Assembly (NCBI RefSeq): GCF_001552275.1
Contig: NZ_BCQW01000007.1
Span: forward strand, 1-64,000
Reading direction: 5' to 3'
DNA: 64,000 nucleotides
DNA from: Amphibacillus sediminis NBRC 103570
GTDB lineage: Bacteria; Bacillota; Bacilli; Bacillales; Amphibacillaceae
In this document: in pieces, positions 35,711 through 45,405 of the stretch
How the letters are laid out: each line of letters begins with the position of its first letter
How positions within the stretch are numbered: the first letter of the stretch is position 1
Notes under the pieces: model-generated
The model's database searches: none
What the model was told of the DNA's origin: nothing
Seen by the model: the letters and a program-made list of their open reading frames with translations, nothing else
Translations under genes and position numbers: made by a program

Positions 35711-35771
35711 ACTCCGTCTTTAGTAGGAGGTATGTTATAATAATCATACATTTTAAAAGGGGGCAGGCCAT

Positions 35772-36935
35772 ATGTGGCAAGATATATTGGAGCAAGTCAA
35801 TCATCAGTTTAACGAAATGGTCGAAATGAGAAGGTATTTACATCAGCACCCTGAGCTATCCTTCCAAGAGTTTGAAACAGTCAAATTTATTAAAAACTTC
35901 TATCAGAAATTAGCCCTCCCTTATCAGGCTCCAGTTGGAGAAAATGGGGTCGTGGCTCGACTCGAAGGTGGCAAACCTGGTAAAACAATCGCCATACGTG
36001 CTGATTTCGATGCCTTACCGATCCAAGATCAAAAAGATGTGCCCTATCGTTCCAAAAAAGATGGGGTCATGCACGCATGTGGACATGATGGGCATACTAC
36101 GATTCTATTAACCTTAGCTAAGCTATTAAAGCAGTATCAAAACCAATTAGCCGGGAACTTTGTCTTCATCCATCAACATGCTGAAGAGCTAACACCCGGC
36201 GGAGCAAAGTCAATAATAGAAGCAGGTGCCCTTGATGATGTTGATGTTATTTTCGGCACACACCTTTGGACTGGAGCACCATTAGGCACAGTTCAGACTG
36301 CACCATCAAGATTTATGGCAGGTGCCGACAAATTTAAGATTACCATTTATGGACAAGGTGGCCATGGGGCCATGCCGCATCAAACAAAGGATGCTGTGGT
36401 GATTGGTTCACAGCTTGTTAATAACCTTCAACAAATTGTTAGTCGACGCCTTAACCCTCTCGATACTGCTGTTTTAACGATTGGTAAATTTCAAGCCGGT
36501 GATGCTTTTAATATTATTGCCGATCAAGCGATTTTAGATGGAACGGTCAGAACATTTGACCCGATCATGCAAGATCAAATGATAAAGGAAATGGAAGCAA
36601 TAATTGCTGGTACTTGCCAAAGCTACCAGGTCGATTTTGATTTTGATTATATCAAAGGCTATCCACCAGTTATCAACCATCAGCAAGAAGCAGAGCTGGT
36701 GCTAAAAGCAGCTCAACAGGTTCCAGAGGTTCAGACAGCTACTTTTGTTAAGCCCACGATGACTGCTGAAGACTTTTCTTACTATCTTCTAGAACGTCCA
36801 GGCGCATTCTTTTTTACTGGAGCGCAACAAACAGGGCAGAATTATCCTCATCATCATCCAAAGTTTGACTTTGATGAACAGGCGATGAGGATTGCAGTAA
36901 AAACCTTCTTAAAATTAATTGAAGCTTACCAATAA
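35772..36935 (+). CDS. yhaA: M20D amidohydrolase (YhaA-like)
   Basis: This 387-residue zinc-dependent amidohydrolase of the N-acyl-amino-acid/hippurate hydrolase group has metal-binding HACGHDGH near residue 101-108, HQHAEE near 138-143, and a C-terminal His in HHHPKFDFDE. The lid domain (GADKFKITIYGQGGHGAMPHQTKDAV) is complete. In B. subtilis yhaA lies beside ecsABC. It is convergent with ecsB and shares a strong bidirectional terminator. The substrate is not known. Confidence 0.92.
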   Translation: MWQDILEQVNHQFNEMVEMRRYLHQHPELSFQEFETVKFIKNFYQKLALPYQAPVGENGVVARLEGGKPGKTIAIRADFDALPIQDQKDVPYRSKKDGVMHACGHDGHTTILLTLAKLLKQYQNQLAGNFVFIHQHAEELTPGGAKSIIEAGALDDVDVIFGTHLWTGAPLGTVQTAPSRFMAGADKFKITIYGQGGHGAMPHQTKDAVVIGSQLVNNLQQIVSRRLNPLDTAVLTIGKFQAGDAFNIIADQAILDGTVRTFDPIMQDQMIKEMEAIIAGTCQSYQVDFDFDYIKGYPPVINHQQEAELVLKAAQQVPEVQTATFVKPTMTAEDFSYYLLERPGAFFFTGAQQTGQNYPHHHPKFDFDEQAMRIAVKTFLKLIEAYQ

Positions 36936-36948
36936 AAGATATCATATC

Positions 36949-36992
36949 AAAAACATTAAAGAGCAAGCCTGGGCTTGCTCTTTAATGTTTTT
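36949..36992. terminator. Bidirectional terminator between yhaA and ecsB
   Basis: A 21-bp perfect inverted repeat (AAAAACATTAAAGAGCAAGCC and its complement) with a tiny loop gives T-runs in both directions between the convergent genes. Confidence 0.95.
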
Positions 36993-37057
36993 AGGAAAAT
37001 TAATGGACGCTTTTCCAATGCACGTTTGTCAGGAGCTGGTTATCAGTATAGCTTAAT

Positions 37058-38263
37058 TTATTTGTTGCCAAGTTTATTTGGGATATAAAAACGACAAAAA
37101 CCATAAATAAATGTTATACCTACTAGCATAACCGATAATAACTCTGTCCACTCTCTTAGTGCTACAAATACGATAAGATAGGCAGCTAGTTGAATCACTA
37201 GTAGACGTTCAATTAACTTCACTAAAGCCTTTTCCCGCTGCTGTTCAGCAATCGGATAGAGCCGTTGCCACAAATTGAGCCGATGATGGTACCAGAGCGA
37301 TAGCAGTTGAACACCAGATAAATACATGAAAATGATTGGTATAACCAAGATAAAGATAAAATGATTCATATAGGCTAGCGCTAGACTTGCAATAGCCACT
37401 AACCTTATATAAATACCTAGATAATCACCAGAACGTATCAACGTAATCCGGTATAGGTAATCATAGCTTTGGCTCTGAGTAAACCCGATTGAACGCGTGA
37501 ACCAATTAACCAATAGTCGACGTTTTTTTGCTGCAGGTTTAAAGTGCGGTACATCTGTAAACATACTAGCAAGACGATAAAAGCTTTGTAGCCGCTGACG
37601 ATCCTTTTCAATTAACTGGTCCCAAGCAAATGCCTGCTGATGAGAAATAAAGTAAACCACTAGAAACAATCCGAATAATAGAATCGTTGCAATGATCATA
37701 ATGGTGCGCTCATTAACGATTACACTGTAAAAAATAACAAATTGTACTATTAAACGTATACTATTGATGAATAACCGCTGGAATTGGTAGCGTAAGCGAA
37801 ACAACCACCAGCTTGTACTGAAATGCCAAAGTTTAAAAAAGAAAACCAAAAAAATTAGGAGCGTATAGCTTTGGTTCGGATAGCTTGTCTGAACTAATGG
37901 TGCCAAGGCAGCAAGGACAAGCATCACTAAATAAAGCTGGGTAACAAAACTGTAAATTAACGTGTAATTAAAATATGATGTCAAACGTCTCTCAGCTGGT
38001 AATAAAAAAACTAAATCAGCTTCCTTGAGTAAGTTTTGGATAGGATTAGACACCGTTACAAGCGTCATGCAAATCGCTGTAATCAAAGCAGTTGGGAAGT
38101 TATTCGGAAGGTTGGCTAGTAATTGCTGATAGTAAAAAGCACCCGCTCCAACTAAGAAAATTAAAGCTATTGCAGTATGACCATTAACAATATATTTCAA
38201 GTAACGAATCGTCTCATTTAAGTGGGACTGTAATCGTTCTTTAAAGAGTTGTCTATTATTCAT
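37058..38263 (-). CDS. ecsB: ABC transporter membrane subunit EcsB
   Basis: This 401-residue protein with about eight membrane helices partners EcsA. Ecs mutants of B. subtilis fail in protein secretion, competence and intramembrane proteolysis by RasP. Typical features are the N-terminal FKERLQSHLNETIRYLKYIVNGH and FLLPAERRLTSYFNY. It overlaps ecsA by 4 bp. No ecsC is present behind it. Confidence 0.93.
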   Translation of the reverse strand: MNNRQLFKERLQSHLNETIRYLKYIVNGHTAIALIFLVGAGAFYYQQLLANLPNNFPTALITAICMTLVTVSNPIQNLLKEADLVFLLPAERRLTSYFNYTLIYSFVTQLYLVMLVLAALAPLVQTSYPNQSYTLLIFLVFFFKLWHFSTSWWLFRLRYQFQRLFINSIRLIVQFVIFYSVIVNERTIMIIATILLFGLFLVVYFISHQQAFAWDQLIEKDRQRLQSFYRLASMFTDVPHFKPAAKKRRLLVNWFTRSIGFTQSQSYDYLYRITLIRSGDYLGIYIRLVAIASLALAYMNHFIFILVIPIIFMYLSGVQLLSLWYHHRLNLWQRLYPIAEQQREKALVKLIERLLVIQLAAYLIVFVALREWTELLSVMLVGITFIYGFCRFYIPNKLGNK

Positions 38264-39003
38264 GCGTTAGACCCTTCCTTTGTTAACCGAAGATAGATGT
38301 CATCTAAGCTCGCATCAGAGAGACCAAATTGCTGACGTAACTGTTCAATATTACCGTTAGCTTTTATCTCACCATCATGCAAAATAATAAACCGATCGCA
38401 ATAGCGTTCAGCTGTTGCTAAAATATGCGTTGACATTAAAATTCCTGCTCCGCGCTCTTTTTGTTCAACCATAAGATCAAGAAAGGCTTGAATGCCTAAA
38501 GGGTCAAGCCCAACAAATGGTTCATCAACTATATAGAGCGGTGGTTCAATTAAAAAGGCACACATGATCATGACTTTTTGCTTCATTCCTTTAGAGAAAT
38601 GAACAGGAAACCACTTTAATTGCTTTTCTAGTCTAAAAATCTTTAAGAGCGGTTTCAGCCTAGCTTCAAATGTCTCCTCCTTGATCTGATAAGCCATTGC
38701 GGTTAATTTCATATGTTCATAAAGGGTCAATTCTTCATAAAGTAAAGGCATTTCCGGAATATAAGCAAATTGTTGTCGATAAAAATCTGGATCTTGTTGA
38801 TAGGATTGTCCAGAAATAGTAATTTTGCCTGTTCTAGCCTGCATTAAGCCAATAATGTGTTTCAAGGTTGTACTTTTGCCCGCACCATTTAAACCAATTA
38901 ACCCTACAATTTCTTTTGGCTTAACTCGAAAAGAAATACCATGCAAAACATTTTTATGCGTGTAACCGCCTGTCAATTGGTCAATATGTAATAAATCTGT
39001 CAT
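38260..39003 (-). CDS. ecsA: ABC transporter ATPase EcsA
   Basis: This 247-residue ATPase has Walker A GLNGAGKST, signature FSKGMKQK in place of LSGGQ (normal for EcsA), Walker B LYIVDEPFVGLDP and switch His in MSTHIL. It pairs with EcsB. Its ATG has TTAGGAGGT upstream. It is divergent from hit, as in B. subtilis. Confidence 0.96.
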   Translation of the reverse strand: MTDLLHIDQLTGGYTHKNVLHGISFRVKPKEIVGLIGLNGAGKSTTLKHIIGLMQARTGKITISGQSYQQDPDFYRQQFAYIPEMPLLYEELTLYEHMKLTAMAYQIKEETFEARLKPLLKIFRLEKQLKWFPVHFSKGMKQKVMIMCAFLIEPPLYIVDEPFVGLDPLGIQAFLDLMVEQKERGAGILMSTHILATAERYCDRFIILHDGEIKANGNIEQLRQQFGLSDASLDDIYLRLTKEGSNA

Positions 39004-39156
39004 GCTCGACCTCCTAATTAAAGTGATTGTTGACTATTATGATATCGCTTGAAATGTCATGTATTTTATTTTATAAAATAAGTTAATAACCTTCTACCAC
39101 TGATTAAAATTTTACCATCTTCTAGAAGGAATGCAAACTTATTATCAAAACGTTTT

Positions 39157-39186
39157 TTGCTATAACATGGCGATTAATGCTAAAAT
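39157..39186 (+). promoter_or_regulatory. Promoter of hit
   Basis: TTGCTA (39157-39162) and TAAAAT (39181-39186) are separated by 18 bp, about 30 bp before the hit start. Confidence 0.55.
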
Positions 39187-39216
39187 AAAGATAATAATCG
39201 CTAAGGAGTGGAATTC

Positions 39217-39648
39217 ATGACAACAATACAAAATTGTCTCTTTTGTAACATAATACAGGGCAATATTCCTGCCGCAAAAGTTTATGAAGATGAGGATGTA
39301 TTTGCATTTTTAGATATCAGTCAAGTGACTAAAGGTCATACATTAGTCATTCCTAAAACACATACGGAAAATATTTATCAAACATCGGAGGATGTGGCAA
39401 GTCAAGTATTCGCAAGGGTTCCTCGCATTGCCAATGCGATCAAACAAGCCTTTCACCCTGCTGGTATTAATATCCTAAGTAACACTGGAGAAGCTGCGGG
39501 CCAATCTGTCTTTCATTTACATATTCATCTAATCCCCCGTTATGACCATACAGACGGTTTTAATGCCAAATGGGTAACCCATAACGATGACTATGATACC
39601 AATCAACTGGCTCACATTGCTTCTGACATTGCAGCACATTTAAATTAG
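39217..39648 (+). CDS. hit: HIT-family nucleotide hydrolase
   Basis: This 143-residue histidine-triad protein hydrolyses adenosine phosphoramidate-type nucleotides. HLHIHLIPR is the triad; CLFCNI supplies structural-zinc cysteines. A GTG at 39208 overlaps the ribosome-binding site AAGGAG, so ATG 39217, 8 nt behind it, is the start. It is divergent from ecsA. The physiological substrate is not known. Confidence 0.94.
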   Translation: MTTIQNCLFCNIIQGNIPAAKVYEDEDVFAFLDISQVTKGHTLVIPKTHTENIYQTSEDVASQVFARVPRIANAIKQAFHPAGINILSNTGEAAGQSVFHLHIHLIPRYDHTDGFNAKWVTHNDDYDTNQLAHIASDIAAHLN

Positions 39649-39887
39649 GGCAGTTCCGTATTGGGTTTCTAAATAGGTGCAAACCTATCCCTAGTTACCT
39701 AGTTCATTTGTCCACTATCACATCAAAAATGACAACGTTTAGAGTGGGGTGAGCCTAGGCTTTTCACTCACGCTGGGTGTGTTTTAAATAAAGATTTTTA
39801 ATTTTTTGTTATTTTTATGTTTGACCTGCCGAAATAAAGAGAAGATAATAAAGTAGAGGTAGAATTGAGGAGGAAGGAGTGTAAGCA

Positions 39888-40250
39888 ATGGGTAAAAGTA
39901 AATCATTATTACTAGGGATTTTAGCTGGTGGTGTGGTTAGTGCAGCAGCTGTTCTATTAAGTGCACCGCAATCAGGTAAAGAAACCCGTCAACATATTAA
40001 AAGCTATACTGATGATTTAAAGCATTCTTTAGAAAATGTGAAAAAAAACGGTAAGGAGCTCTCTCAGCAAATTGCTCACGCGACAAAAGAAGGAGCAGCT
40101 TTAATAAAAGATCTATCCATTGACGTTAAACAATCGATTGAAAGCTGGAAATCTACTATTGAGCCACATCAAAGAAATATTCAGCTTTATTTAACGCAAA
40201 TTGAAGAAAGGTTAAAAGAGCTGGAGGAACAGACTCAATCAGCGGAATAA
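39888..40250 (+). CDS. yhaH: YtxH-domain protein (YhaH-like)
   Basis: This 120-residue protein has one N-terminal membrane helix (LLLGILAGGVVSAAAVLLSAP) followed by SGKETRQHIKSY, the YtxH signature, and a long amphipathic coiled coil to the end. It has an ATG behind AGGAGGAAGGAG. Its role is unknown; relatives are general stress-induced. It is monocistronic. Confidence 0.88.
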   Translation: MGKSKSLLLGILAGGVVSAAAVLLSAPQSGKETRQHIKSYTDDLKHSLENVKKNGKELSQQIAHATKEGAALIKDLSIDVKQSIESWKSTIEPHQRNIQLYLTQIEERLKELEEQTQSAE

Positions 40251-40310
40251 GTCATGAGCTTTACCAATCAATCAGGATGTTTTTATCCAGAAATAAGCAC
40301 ATGCTACATA

Positions 40311-40346
40311 CATAACGCCTAAGCTCCTTTAAGCTTAGGCGTTATG
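40311..40346. terminator. Hairpin between yhaH and opuAC
   Basis: CATAACGCCTAAGC pairs with GCTTAGGCGTTATG (14 bp). No strong T-run follows on either strand, so termination efficiency is uncertain, but the position between convergent genes fits. Confidence 0.65.
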
Positions 40347-40383
40347 TGCTGTATAAACTTTTTAGCCAAAAAGATCACTAGGC

Positions 40384-41286
40384 TTACTCAATTCCCTCTA
40401 ACCACTGATCCACTTTATCTTGGTTAGCTTCAATCCAGTTGGCAGCTGCTTGTTCAACAGTTGTACCTTCAGAGATTTCTAACATAACTTCCTCCATGTC
40501 AGAAGCTTCCCAATTAAATTGATCTAAAATTTGATAAGCGACTGGGCTATCTTCCTCAAGTCCTTCCCGAACCATTGTTTCAATTACTTCCGCACTACCA
40601 AAAGTTCCTTCAGGATCTTCTAAATATTTTAAATCATATTGGGCAAACTTCCAGTGTGGCGTCCAACCTGTGACAATAATCGGTTCTTCATTGTTAATGG
40701 CTTCACCTAAGGCAACTGCCATTGCACCACTAGAGGATGTTTCAACAGTCCAGCCTTCTAAATCGTAATCTTCAAGGGCTTGCTCAGCTGCTCCAACAAC
40801 TCCTGCTCCAGGCTCAATTCCTGTAATAGTAGTTATCTCGTCATAGTCAGCTAAGTCTGCAATAGAATCAACATCCATGTATTCTGGTACGACTAAACCA
40901 ATCTTAGCCCCTTCTAAATTCACTCCGAGCTCAACAATTTGATCACGATATTGTTCGTATAAATCACCATGTGTCGCAGGTAACCATGCTGCTACCATTC
41001 CATCAACATCACCAGATGCTACTGCTTCCCACATAATCGCATTATCAATTGGCGTCACTTGAACATTATATCCTTGTGATTCTAATACTTGTGCAATGAC
41101 GTTGGTAGAGGCAACTTCAGAATCCCATTCTACATAGACAAGCTCAATATCAGTATTGCCTAAGTTAGCATCACCTTCATTGTCACCTTCTGTCCCTTCA
41201 TTATTACCGTCTCCACATGCTACTAACACAAGTGAAAAGATAAGAATTAGAAATAATCCTGTTCTTTTCCATGTTTGTTTAAACAT
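40384..41286 (-). CDS. opuAC: Glycine betaine-binding lipoprotein OpuAC
   Basis: This 300-residue lipoprotein has lipobox VLVAC (Cys24) and an acidic linker. It binds glycine betaine through an aromatic cage; candidate tryptophans are in VEWDSE, AAWLPATH and TGWTPHW. The mature protein is very acidic, in keeping with salt adaptation. It is the last gene of opuAA-opuAB-opuAC. Confidence 0.94.
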   Translation of the reverse strand: MFKQTWKRTGLFLILIFSLVLVACGDGNNEGTEGDNEGDANLGNTDIELVYVEWDSEVASTNVIAQVLESQGYNVQVTPIDNAIMWEAVASGDVDGMVAAWLPATHGDLYEQYRDQIVELGVNLEGAKIGLVVPEYMDVDSIADLADYDEITTITGIEPGAGVVGAAEQALEDYDLEGWTVETSSSGAMAVALGEAINNEEPIIVTGWTPHWKFAQYDLKYLEDPEGTFGSAEVIETMVREGLEEDSPVAYQILDQFNWEASDMEEVMLEISEGTTVEQAAANWIEANQDKVDQWLEGIE

Positions 41287-41354
41287 TGTAAAAAAGTCTC
41301 CCCTTTTTTGATTGTATTTATGGTAAATCCTCTAAATAGAGGATAGCCAACTTT

Positions 41355-42194
41355 TTATTTTGATTTATAAATATTTTGGGTAATACGATCAATAATAATA
41401 GCCAAAATAACGATCGAGATCCCTGCAACAAAACCAGGACCTGCTTGTGCACGCTGTAGTGCTGATAAAACTGGTCTACCTAAGCCCGGTGCTCCAATCA
41501 TGGAAGCTATCACAACCATCGATAAAGCTAACATAACCGTTTGATTTATCCCGGCCATAATCGTCCCTTTTGCCATAGGCAGTTCCACTTTAAATAACCG
41601 TTGTGCTCCTGTACTTCCAAATGCTTCTGCGGCTTCCACCAACTCCGTTGAAACTTGTCGGATACCTAGATTAGTAAAGCGAACCGTTGGAGGTGTGGCA
41701 AAAATTAATGACGCAAATACGCCTGGAACCATTCCAATACTGAAAAAAGCAACCGCTGGTATTAAATATACAAAGGCAGGCATCGTCTGCATAAAATCGA
41801 GTACCGGCAAAATAATCGTCTCTGCAACTTTACTTTTTGACATTAATATACCAATTGGCACACCAATGATAACCGATAGTAAACTTGATATTAAAACTAA
41901 AGTGAAGGTATACATCAGCTCACTCCATAATCCTTGATTATAGATCAATAGTAAGCCAATGATTGAAAATACCGATAAGCCTATTCGCTTACCTGAAATA
42001 AAAAATGCTAATACTGCGACTAAAATAATGACGATTATCGCTGGAATTGAAGCCAACAAATCTGCCGTCCATGACATAAAGTCACCAAACTGATTTCGAA
42101 TGGGATTAAAGATAAACGAAAATGTGCTCGTTAGCCAACTAGTAAATGAATTAACCCAATCAGATAATGGGATTTGTGGTAGATTATTCAGCAT
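41355..42194 (-). CDS. opuAB: Glycine betaine ABC transporter permease OpuAB
   Basis: This 279-residue permease has about seven helices and the BPD_transp_1 coupling motif ([53 protein letters not shown]). It overlaps opuAA by 11 bp. It imports glycine betaine under osmotic stress. Confidence 0.95.
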   Translation of the reverse strand: MLNNLPQIPLSDWVNSFTSWLTSTFSFIFNPIRNQFGDFMSWTADLLASIPAIIVIILVAVLAFFISGKRIGLSVFSIIGLLLIYNQGLWSELMYTFTLVLISSLLSVIIGVPIGILMSKSKVAETIILPVLDFMQTMPAFVYLIPAVAFFSIGMVPGVFASLIFATPPTVRFTNLGIRQVSTELVEAAEAFGSTGAQRLFKVELPMAKGTIMAGINQTVMLALSMVVIASMIGAPGLGRPVLSALQRAQAGPGFVAGISIVILAIIIDRITQNIYKSK

Positions 42195-43383
42195 TCAAAC
42201 GCACCTCACTCTCACCAGCTAACGCTGCTAGCACAGAACCTCTAATAATGATCCCGACTAGTTTTCCCTCTTCCACGACTGCAATTGGAACAGGTGAATC
42301 ATAAATGATTTCAATAATTTCATTCATTGGTTTGTCTCGTTCAACAGTTGGAACATCTGTTTTTAAAATCTCTTTAATATCTCGTATTTCTTTTTTTCGT
42401 GCGATTGACGCATCATCGGCTGTTACATAACCTTTGAGATTACGTTTATTGTCTGTAACATAGATACTCGATAAGCCCTCTTCCCGCATTCGCTCTAGTG
42501 CAACTCGTGGACCATGCTTCTCAATATTAATTGTTTCCGGTCTTCTCATAATATTTTCAGCCGTTAACACCTTCGAACGATCAACATCTTCAACAAACCG
42601 TTCAACATAATCATTAGCAGGGTTAACGAGAATATCTTCTGGTGTTCCGATTTGGACAATTGATCCATCCTTCATTAAAGCAATCCGATCGCCAATCCGT
42701 AACGCTTCATCTAAGTCGTGTGTAATGAAAATAATCGTTTTTTTCATTGATTGCTGTAGCTCTAATAACTCATCCTGCATGTCTTTTCTAATTAATGGAT
42801 CTAAAGCAGAAAAAGCTTCATCCATTAATAAGACCTCAGGGTCGTTTGCAAGTGCACGAGCCAAACCAACACGCTGTTGCATACCACCAGATAATTGATC
42901 TGGATATTGCTGGATGTAGTCACCTAATCCAACAAGCTCTAGTGCCTTTTTAGCCTTTTCTGCTCGTTCAGCTTTAGGCATACCCTGTACCTCAAGACCG
43001 TACTCTGCATTTTCGAGAATTGTACGAAATGGAAATAAGCCAAACTTCTGAAATACCATACTTAGTTTTTCACGACGAACGCGACGTAAGTTTTCTTTAT
43101 TCATTGTCGCTAAATTCTCACCGTCGATCATTACACTACCTTCAGTTGGCTCAATCAAGCGATTAATCAAGCGAATTAATGTCGATTTCCCACTTCCGGA
43201 TAGTCCCATAATTACGAAAATCTCACCAGCTTCTACTTCAAATGAAGCACGATTAACCCCCACCGTGTCTCCAGTTTGCTTTAGAATTTCATCTTTTGTT
43301 TTACCATCATCTAAAAGTTTTAAGGATTGTTTCGTATTCTTTCCAAAAACTTTTGAAAGGTTCTTTACCTCAATGACTGGCAT
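42184..43383 (-). CDS. opuAA: Glycine betaine ABC transporter ATPase OpuAA
   Basis: This 399-residue ATPase has [30 protein letters not shown], and a C-terminal CBS pair (about 280-395) used by OpuA-type transporters to sense internal ionic strength or c-di-AMP. A GTG at 43392 overlaps the ribosome-binding site AGAGGT; ATG 43383 is preferred. A promoter (43527-43556) and a palindrome (43591-43608) lie upstream, next to the divergent GbsR-type gene. Confidence 0.95.
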   Translation of the reverse strand: MPVIEVKNLSKVFGKNTKQSLKLLDDGKTKDEILKQTGDTVGVNRASFEVEAGEIFVIMGLSGSGKSTLIRLINRLIEPTEGSVMIDGENLATMNKENLRRVRREKLSMVFQKFGLFPFRTILENAEYGLEVQGMPKAERAEKAKKALELVGLGDYIQQYPDQLSGGMQQRVGLARALANDPEVLLMDEAFSALDPLIRKDMQDELLELQQSMKKTIIFITHDLDEALRIGDRIALMKDGSIVQIGTPEDILVNPANDYVERFVEDVDRSKVLTAENIMRRPETINIEKHGPRVALERMREEGLSSIYVTDNKRNLKGYVTADDASIARKKEIRDIKEILKTDVPTVERDKPMNEIIEIIYDSPVPIAVVEEGKLVGIIIRGSVLAALAGESEVRLNAE

Positions 43384-43526
43384 AGTACTCACCTCTCTTC
43401 ATTCATTACAACTACAAAACAAAAAAAGAAAATGGACGAACTCTTAACGGTTACGATCTTAGAATCACCGTCTTTTCTAATAGGTCCATATTCACATTTA
43501 TCGAGACCGAATTTGTCTACTTTAAT

Positions 43527-43556
43527 ACTATACCCTTTTTCTTAACAAGCATTCAA
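43527..43556 (-). promoter_or_regulatory. Promoter of opuA
   Basis: On the minus strand TTGAAT (43551-43556) and TATAGT (43527-43532) are spaced by 18 bp. The 18-bp palindrome lies about 35 bp upstream of the -35 box. Confidence 0.55.
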
Positions 43557-43590
43557 ACAACAAAAACGTTTAATTTTGCACATATTTTAC

Positions 43591-43608
43591 GTACAGTTTA
43601 AACTGTAC
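43591..43608. promoter_or_regulatory. Perfect palindrome, candidate OpuAR/GbsR-type operator
   Basis: GTACAGTTTAAACTGTAC is a perfect 18-bp palindrome between the divergent opuA operon and the GbsR-type gene, the expected place for an operator. Confidence 0.6.
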
Positions 43609-43740
43609 AAAAAATACATAGGATTTTCTTAATAATCCTAGTTTATCCTTTAAAATGCTCCATGATTGCCCATTTCCAATTAGAGCTAAATTTGTGTAAG
43701 CTAACTATAACATGACTGAAAGTGAAGGAGATGATCAAAC

Positions 43741-44223
43741 ATGACGCTCAACAAAATCACAGATGATCTTATCCATGAATTTGCGAAGACGGTCGAAATG
43801 TTTGATCTATCACTGGTCGAAGCGCGTTTATTTACGATTCTCTATTTAAATCATTCACCAATGTCACTGGATGAAATGAGTCAAACAGTTGGCAAGAGCA
43901 AAACATCAGTTAATAAAGCTATACGTAGCTTATCTGAGTTAAATTTAGCTAAACAAGTTTGGAAAAAAGGAACGAGAAAGGATTTCTATACAGCTAACGA
44001 AGATCTTTATCAACGATTTATGCAAACCTATTTAGAAAAATGGATTAACCACACTTCAATGCAAAAACAAATCCTTTGCCAGATTAAACAGAGAGCTAAA
44101 AAGCAGTCACAGGGAAAGTTGATTGATGATAAAATTGATGAAATGGTAAGCTTTCATTCGCTTATCGAAAAAACCTTCGTCAAGTTAAAGACACTAAGTG
44201 AAAAAATGCCACTACAGGATTAA
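43741..44223 (+). CDS. GbsR/OpcR-type regulator, probable OpuA repressor
   Basis: This 160-residue protein of the GbsR branch of MarR-like regulators has a winged helix (LTILYLNHSPMSLDEMSQTVGKSKTSVNKAIRSLSELNLAKQVWKKGTRKDFYTA). Relatives repress osmoprotectant uptake or synthesis genes and sense choline or glycine betaine. Divergence from opuA suggests it controls that operon. The ATG has GAAGGAGATG upstream. A terminator overlaps the end of the gene. Confidence 0.88.
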   Translation: MTLNKITDDLIHEFAKTVEMFDLSLVEARLFTILYLNHSPMSLDEMSQTVGKSKTSVNKAIRSLSELNLAKQVWKKGTRKDFYTANEDLYQRFMQTYLEKWINHTSMQKQILCQIKQRAKKQSQGKLIDDKIDEMVSFHSLIEKTFVKLKTLSEKMPLQD

Positions 44224-44250
44224 CAAGCCAATTGTAAATCCTGTTTTTTT
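44214..44250 (+). terminator. Terminator of the GbsR-type gene
   Basis: ACAGGATT (44214-44221) pairs with AATCCTGT (44237-44244), followed by T7. The left arm overlaps the last codons. Confidence 0.85.
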
Positions 44251-44517
44251 ATTAGTGAAATATCCAATTTTCTGGTAAAAAACGGATGACCTTGAGAAGC
44301 TTTTTTCAGTGCTTTTTTCAATCTATGCCTTACTTTTCGATTAACGGTTATTTCTTTTTCAAGTGCAATCTTGCTGGCTAGTCTGCTCCTTTGCCAAACT
44401 ACAGCTCAACTTTTTATGAGGAGGGTGATTTTTTTTCAAAAAACTCTTGATTTCCATGCCTAAACGTACTATATTCGTTTGAGTAAAGTGAGCGAGCATT
44501 ATGGCGGAGGGAATCAA

Positions 44518-45060
44518 ATGAATTGCTGGAAATCTATTAACATACATAGAGATATGGAACAAAAACGGTTAAACATACTATCGGTTATAATAGCTGTCCT
44601 TTCATTTATCATCTTCTATTTACTCTATACTCGTATACATCAACATAGTGTCATAATAGAAATTGGACTCATTCCTATGTTGGTATTATTAGGCATCATG
44701 CCTTCGCTACATCGTCTTGTTCATTTTTTCTTTCTGAAGCTAGTCAGCCGACAGATGAAAATAGCGGTTTATTTTACACAATGGTACAGACCTAGAGTTA
44801 AAATTAAAGGGCAAATTCGAACAACTAAGCGAAATTTGATTATCGCCCTGTTCGCGCCAACCTTATTGGTTACACTACCCTTATTAGCTTTTGCCTGGCT
44901 CATATCGAGCATATTTGTCTACTGTTTAATCCTAGCGTCGGTCAATATCGGTTTATCGATAAAGGATTATATTCAAATGGAACGATTATTGAAAGCACCG
45001 CCCCACAGCTTTGTAGAAAGTGATGGAACCAATCTAGATATTTTGATTTCCCGGGGCTAA
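44518..45060 (+). CDS. DUF3267-like membrane protein (YhaJ type)
   Basis: This 180-residue protein has about four membrane segments (29-46, 52-68, 100-125, 130-145). The start MNCWKSINI resembles B. subtilis YhaJ, which lies in the same chromosomal region. Related DUF3267 proteins often carry HExxH; here the comparable place reads HRLVH. A longer frame from 44479 exists, but ATG 44518 with GGAGGG before it is better. Function unknown. Confidence 0.72.
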   Translation: MNCWKSINIHRDMEQKRLNILSVIIAVLSFIIFYLLYTRIHQHSVIIEIGLIPMLVLLGIMPSLHRLVHFFFLKLVSRQMKIAVYFTQWYRPRVKIKGQIRTTKRNLIIALFAPTLLVTLPLLAFAWLISSIFVYCLILASVNIGLSIKDYIQMERLLKAPPHSFVESDGTNLDILISRG

Positions 45061-45252
45061 CAAGCAAGTCCTATCATAATCATAAACACATAGTCCTTTA
45101 CTAATAGAAAGTTCAAAACGAGGGTATCTCTTACCGTTCCTAGAATTCTATACTTTTTTAGTGAATTGCATATGTTTTCTTATATTTAGTCCATCAGAAT
45201 TTTTAATACGGTGAAGGATACCTTGCTATAGCTTTATCCATTTTTAACGTGC
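45061..45252. other. Intergenic stretch, nothing recognised
   Basis: AT-rich DNA lies between the YhaJ-like gene and the bidirectional terminator. Confidence 0.35.
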
Positions 45253-45297
45253 AAAAAAGCAAACGCCCGGTTGTGGATAACTGGGCGTTTGCTTTTT
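45253..45297. terminator. Bidirectional terminator
   Basis: AAAAAGCAAACGCCC and GGGCGTTTGCTTTTT form a 15-bp stem with T-runs in both directions. It serves the YhaJ-like gene and the YjcZ-type gene. Confidence 0.9.
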
Positions 45298-45405
45298 CAT
45301 TTGTAAATAAACGTTTTAATTATTGACAACTAACGTTAGTGAATTGTTCTCACTTGGCATACAGTGGCTTTTCGTCAAAGAGAGGTGACGATTAGCCATT
45401 TGAGA

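Larger units (their letters stand above)
35500..35711 (+). ncRNA. 6S-like RNA candidate
   Basis: The plus strand has no gene here but ends in a terminator hairpin (35673-35710). Words typical of Firmicute 6S RNAs as I remember them occur in order: ACCTAAGTT (35524-35532), a CCCACCTG block (35611-35620) and CTTTGGTAGC. GTTCG (35533-) can pair with CGAAC (35643-) and GAACG with CGTTC further out, giving a long rod with a bubble. The 5' end is not defined. On the minus strand the region is the liaF leader. Confidence 0.4.

Noticed and set aside
45329-45340. 12-bp palindrome ACTAACGTTAGT next to a TTGACA
   Set aside because: No -10 box at a proper distance and no gene directly downstream on that strand.
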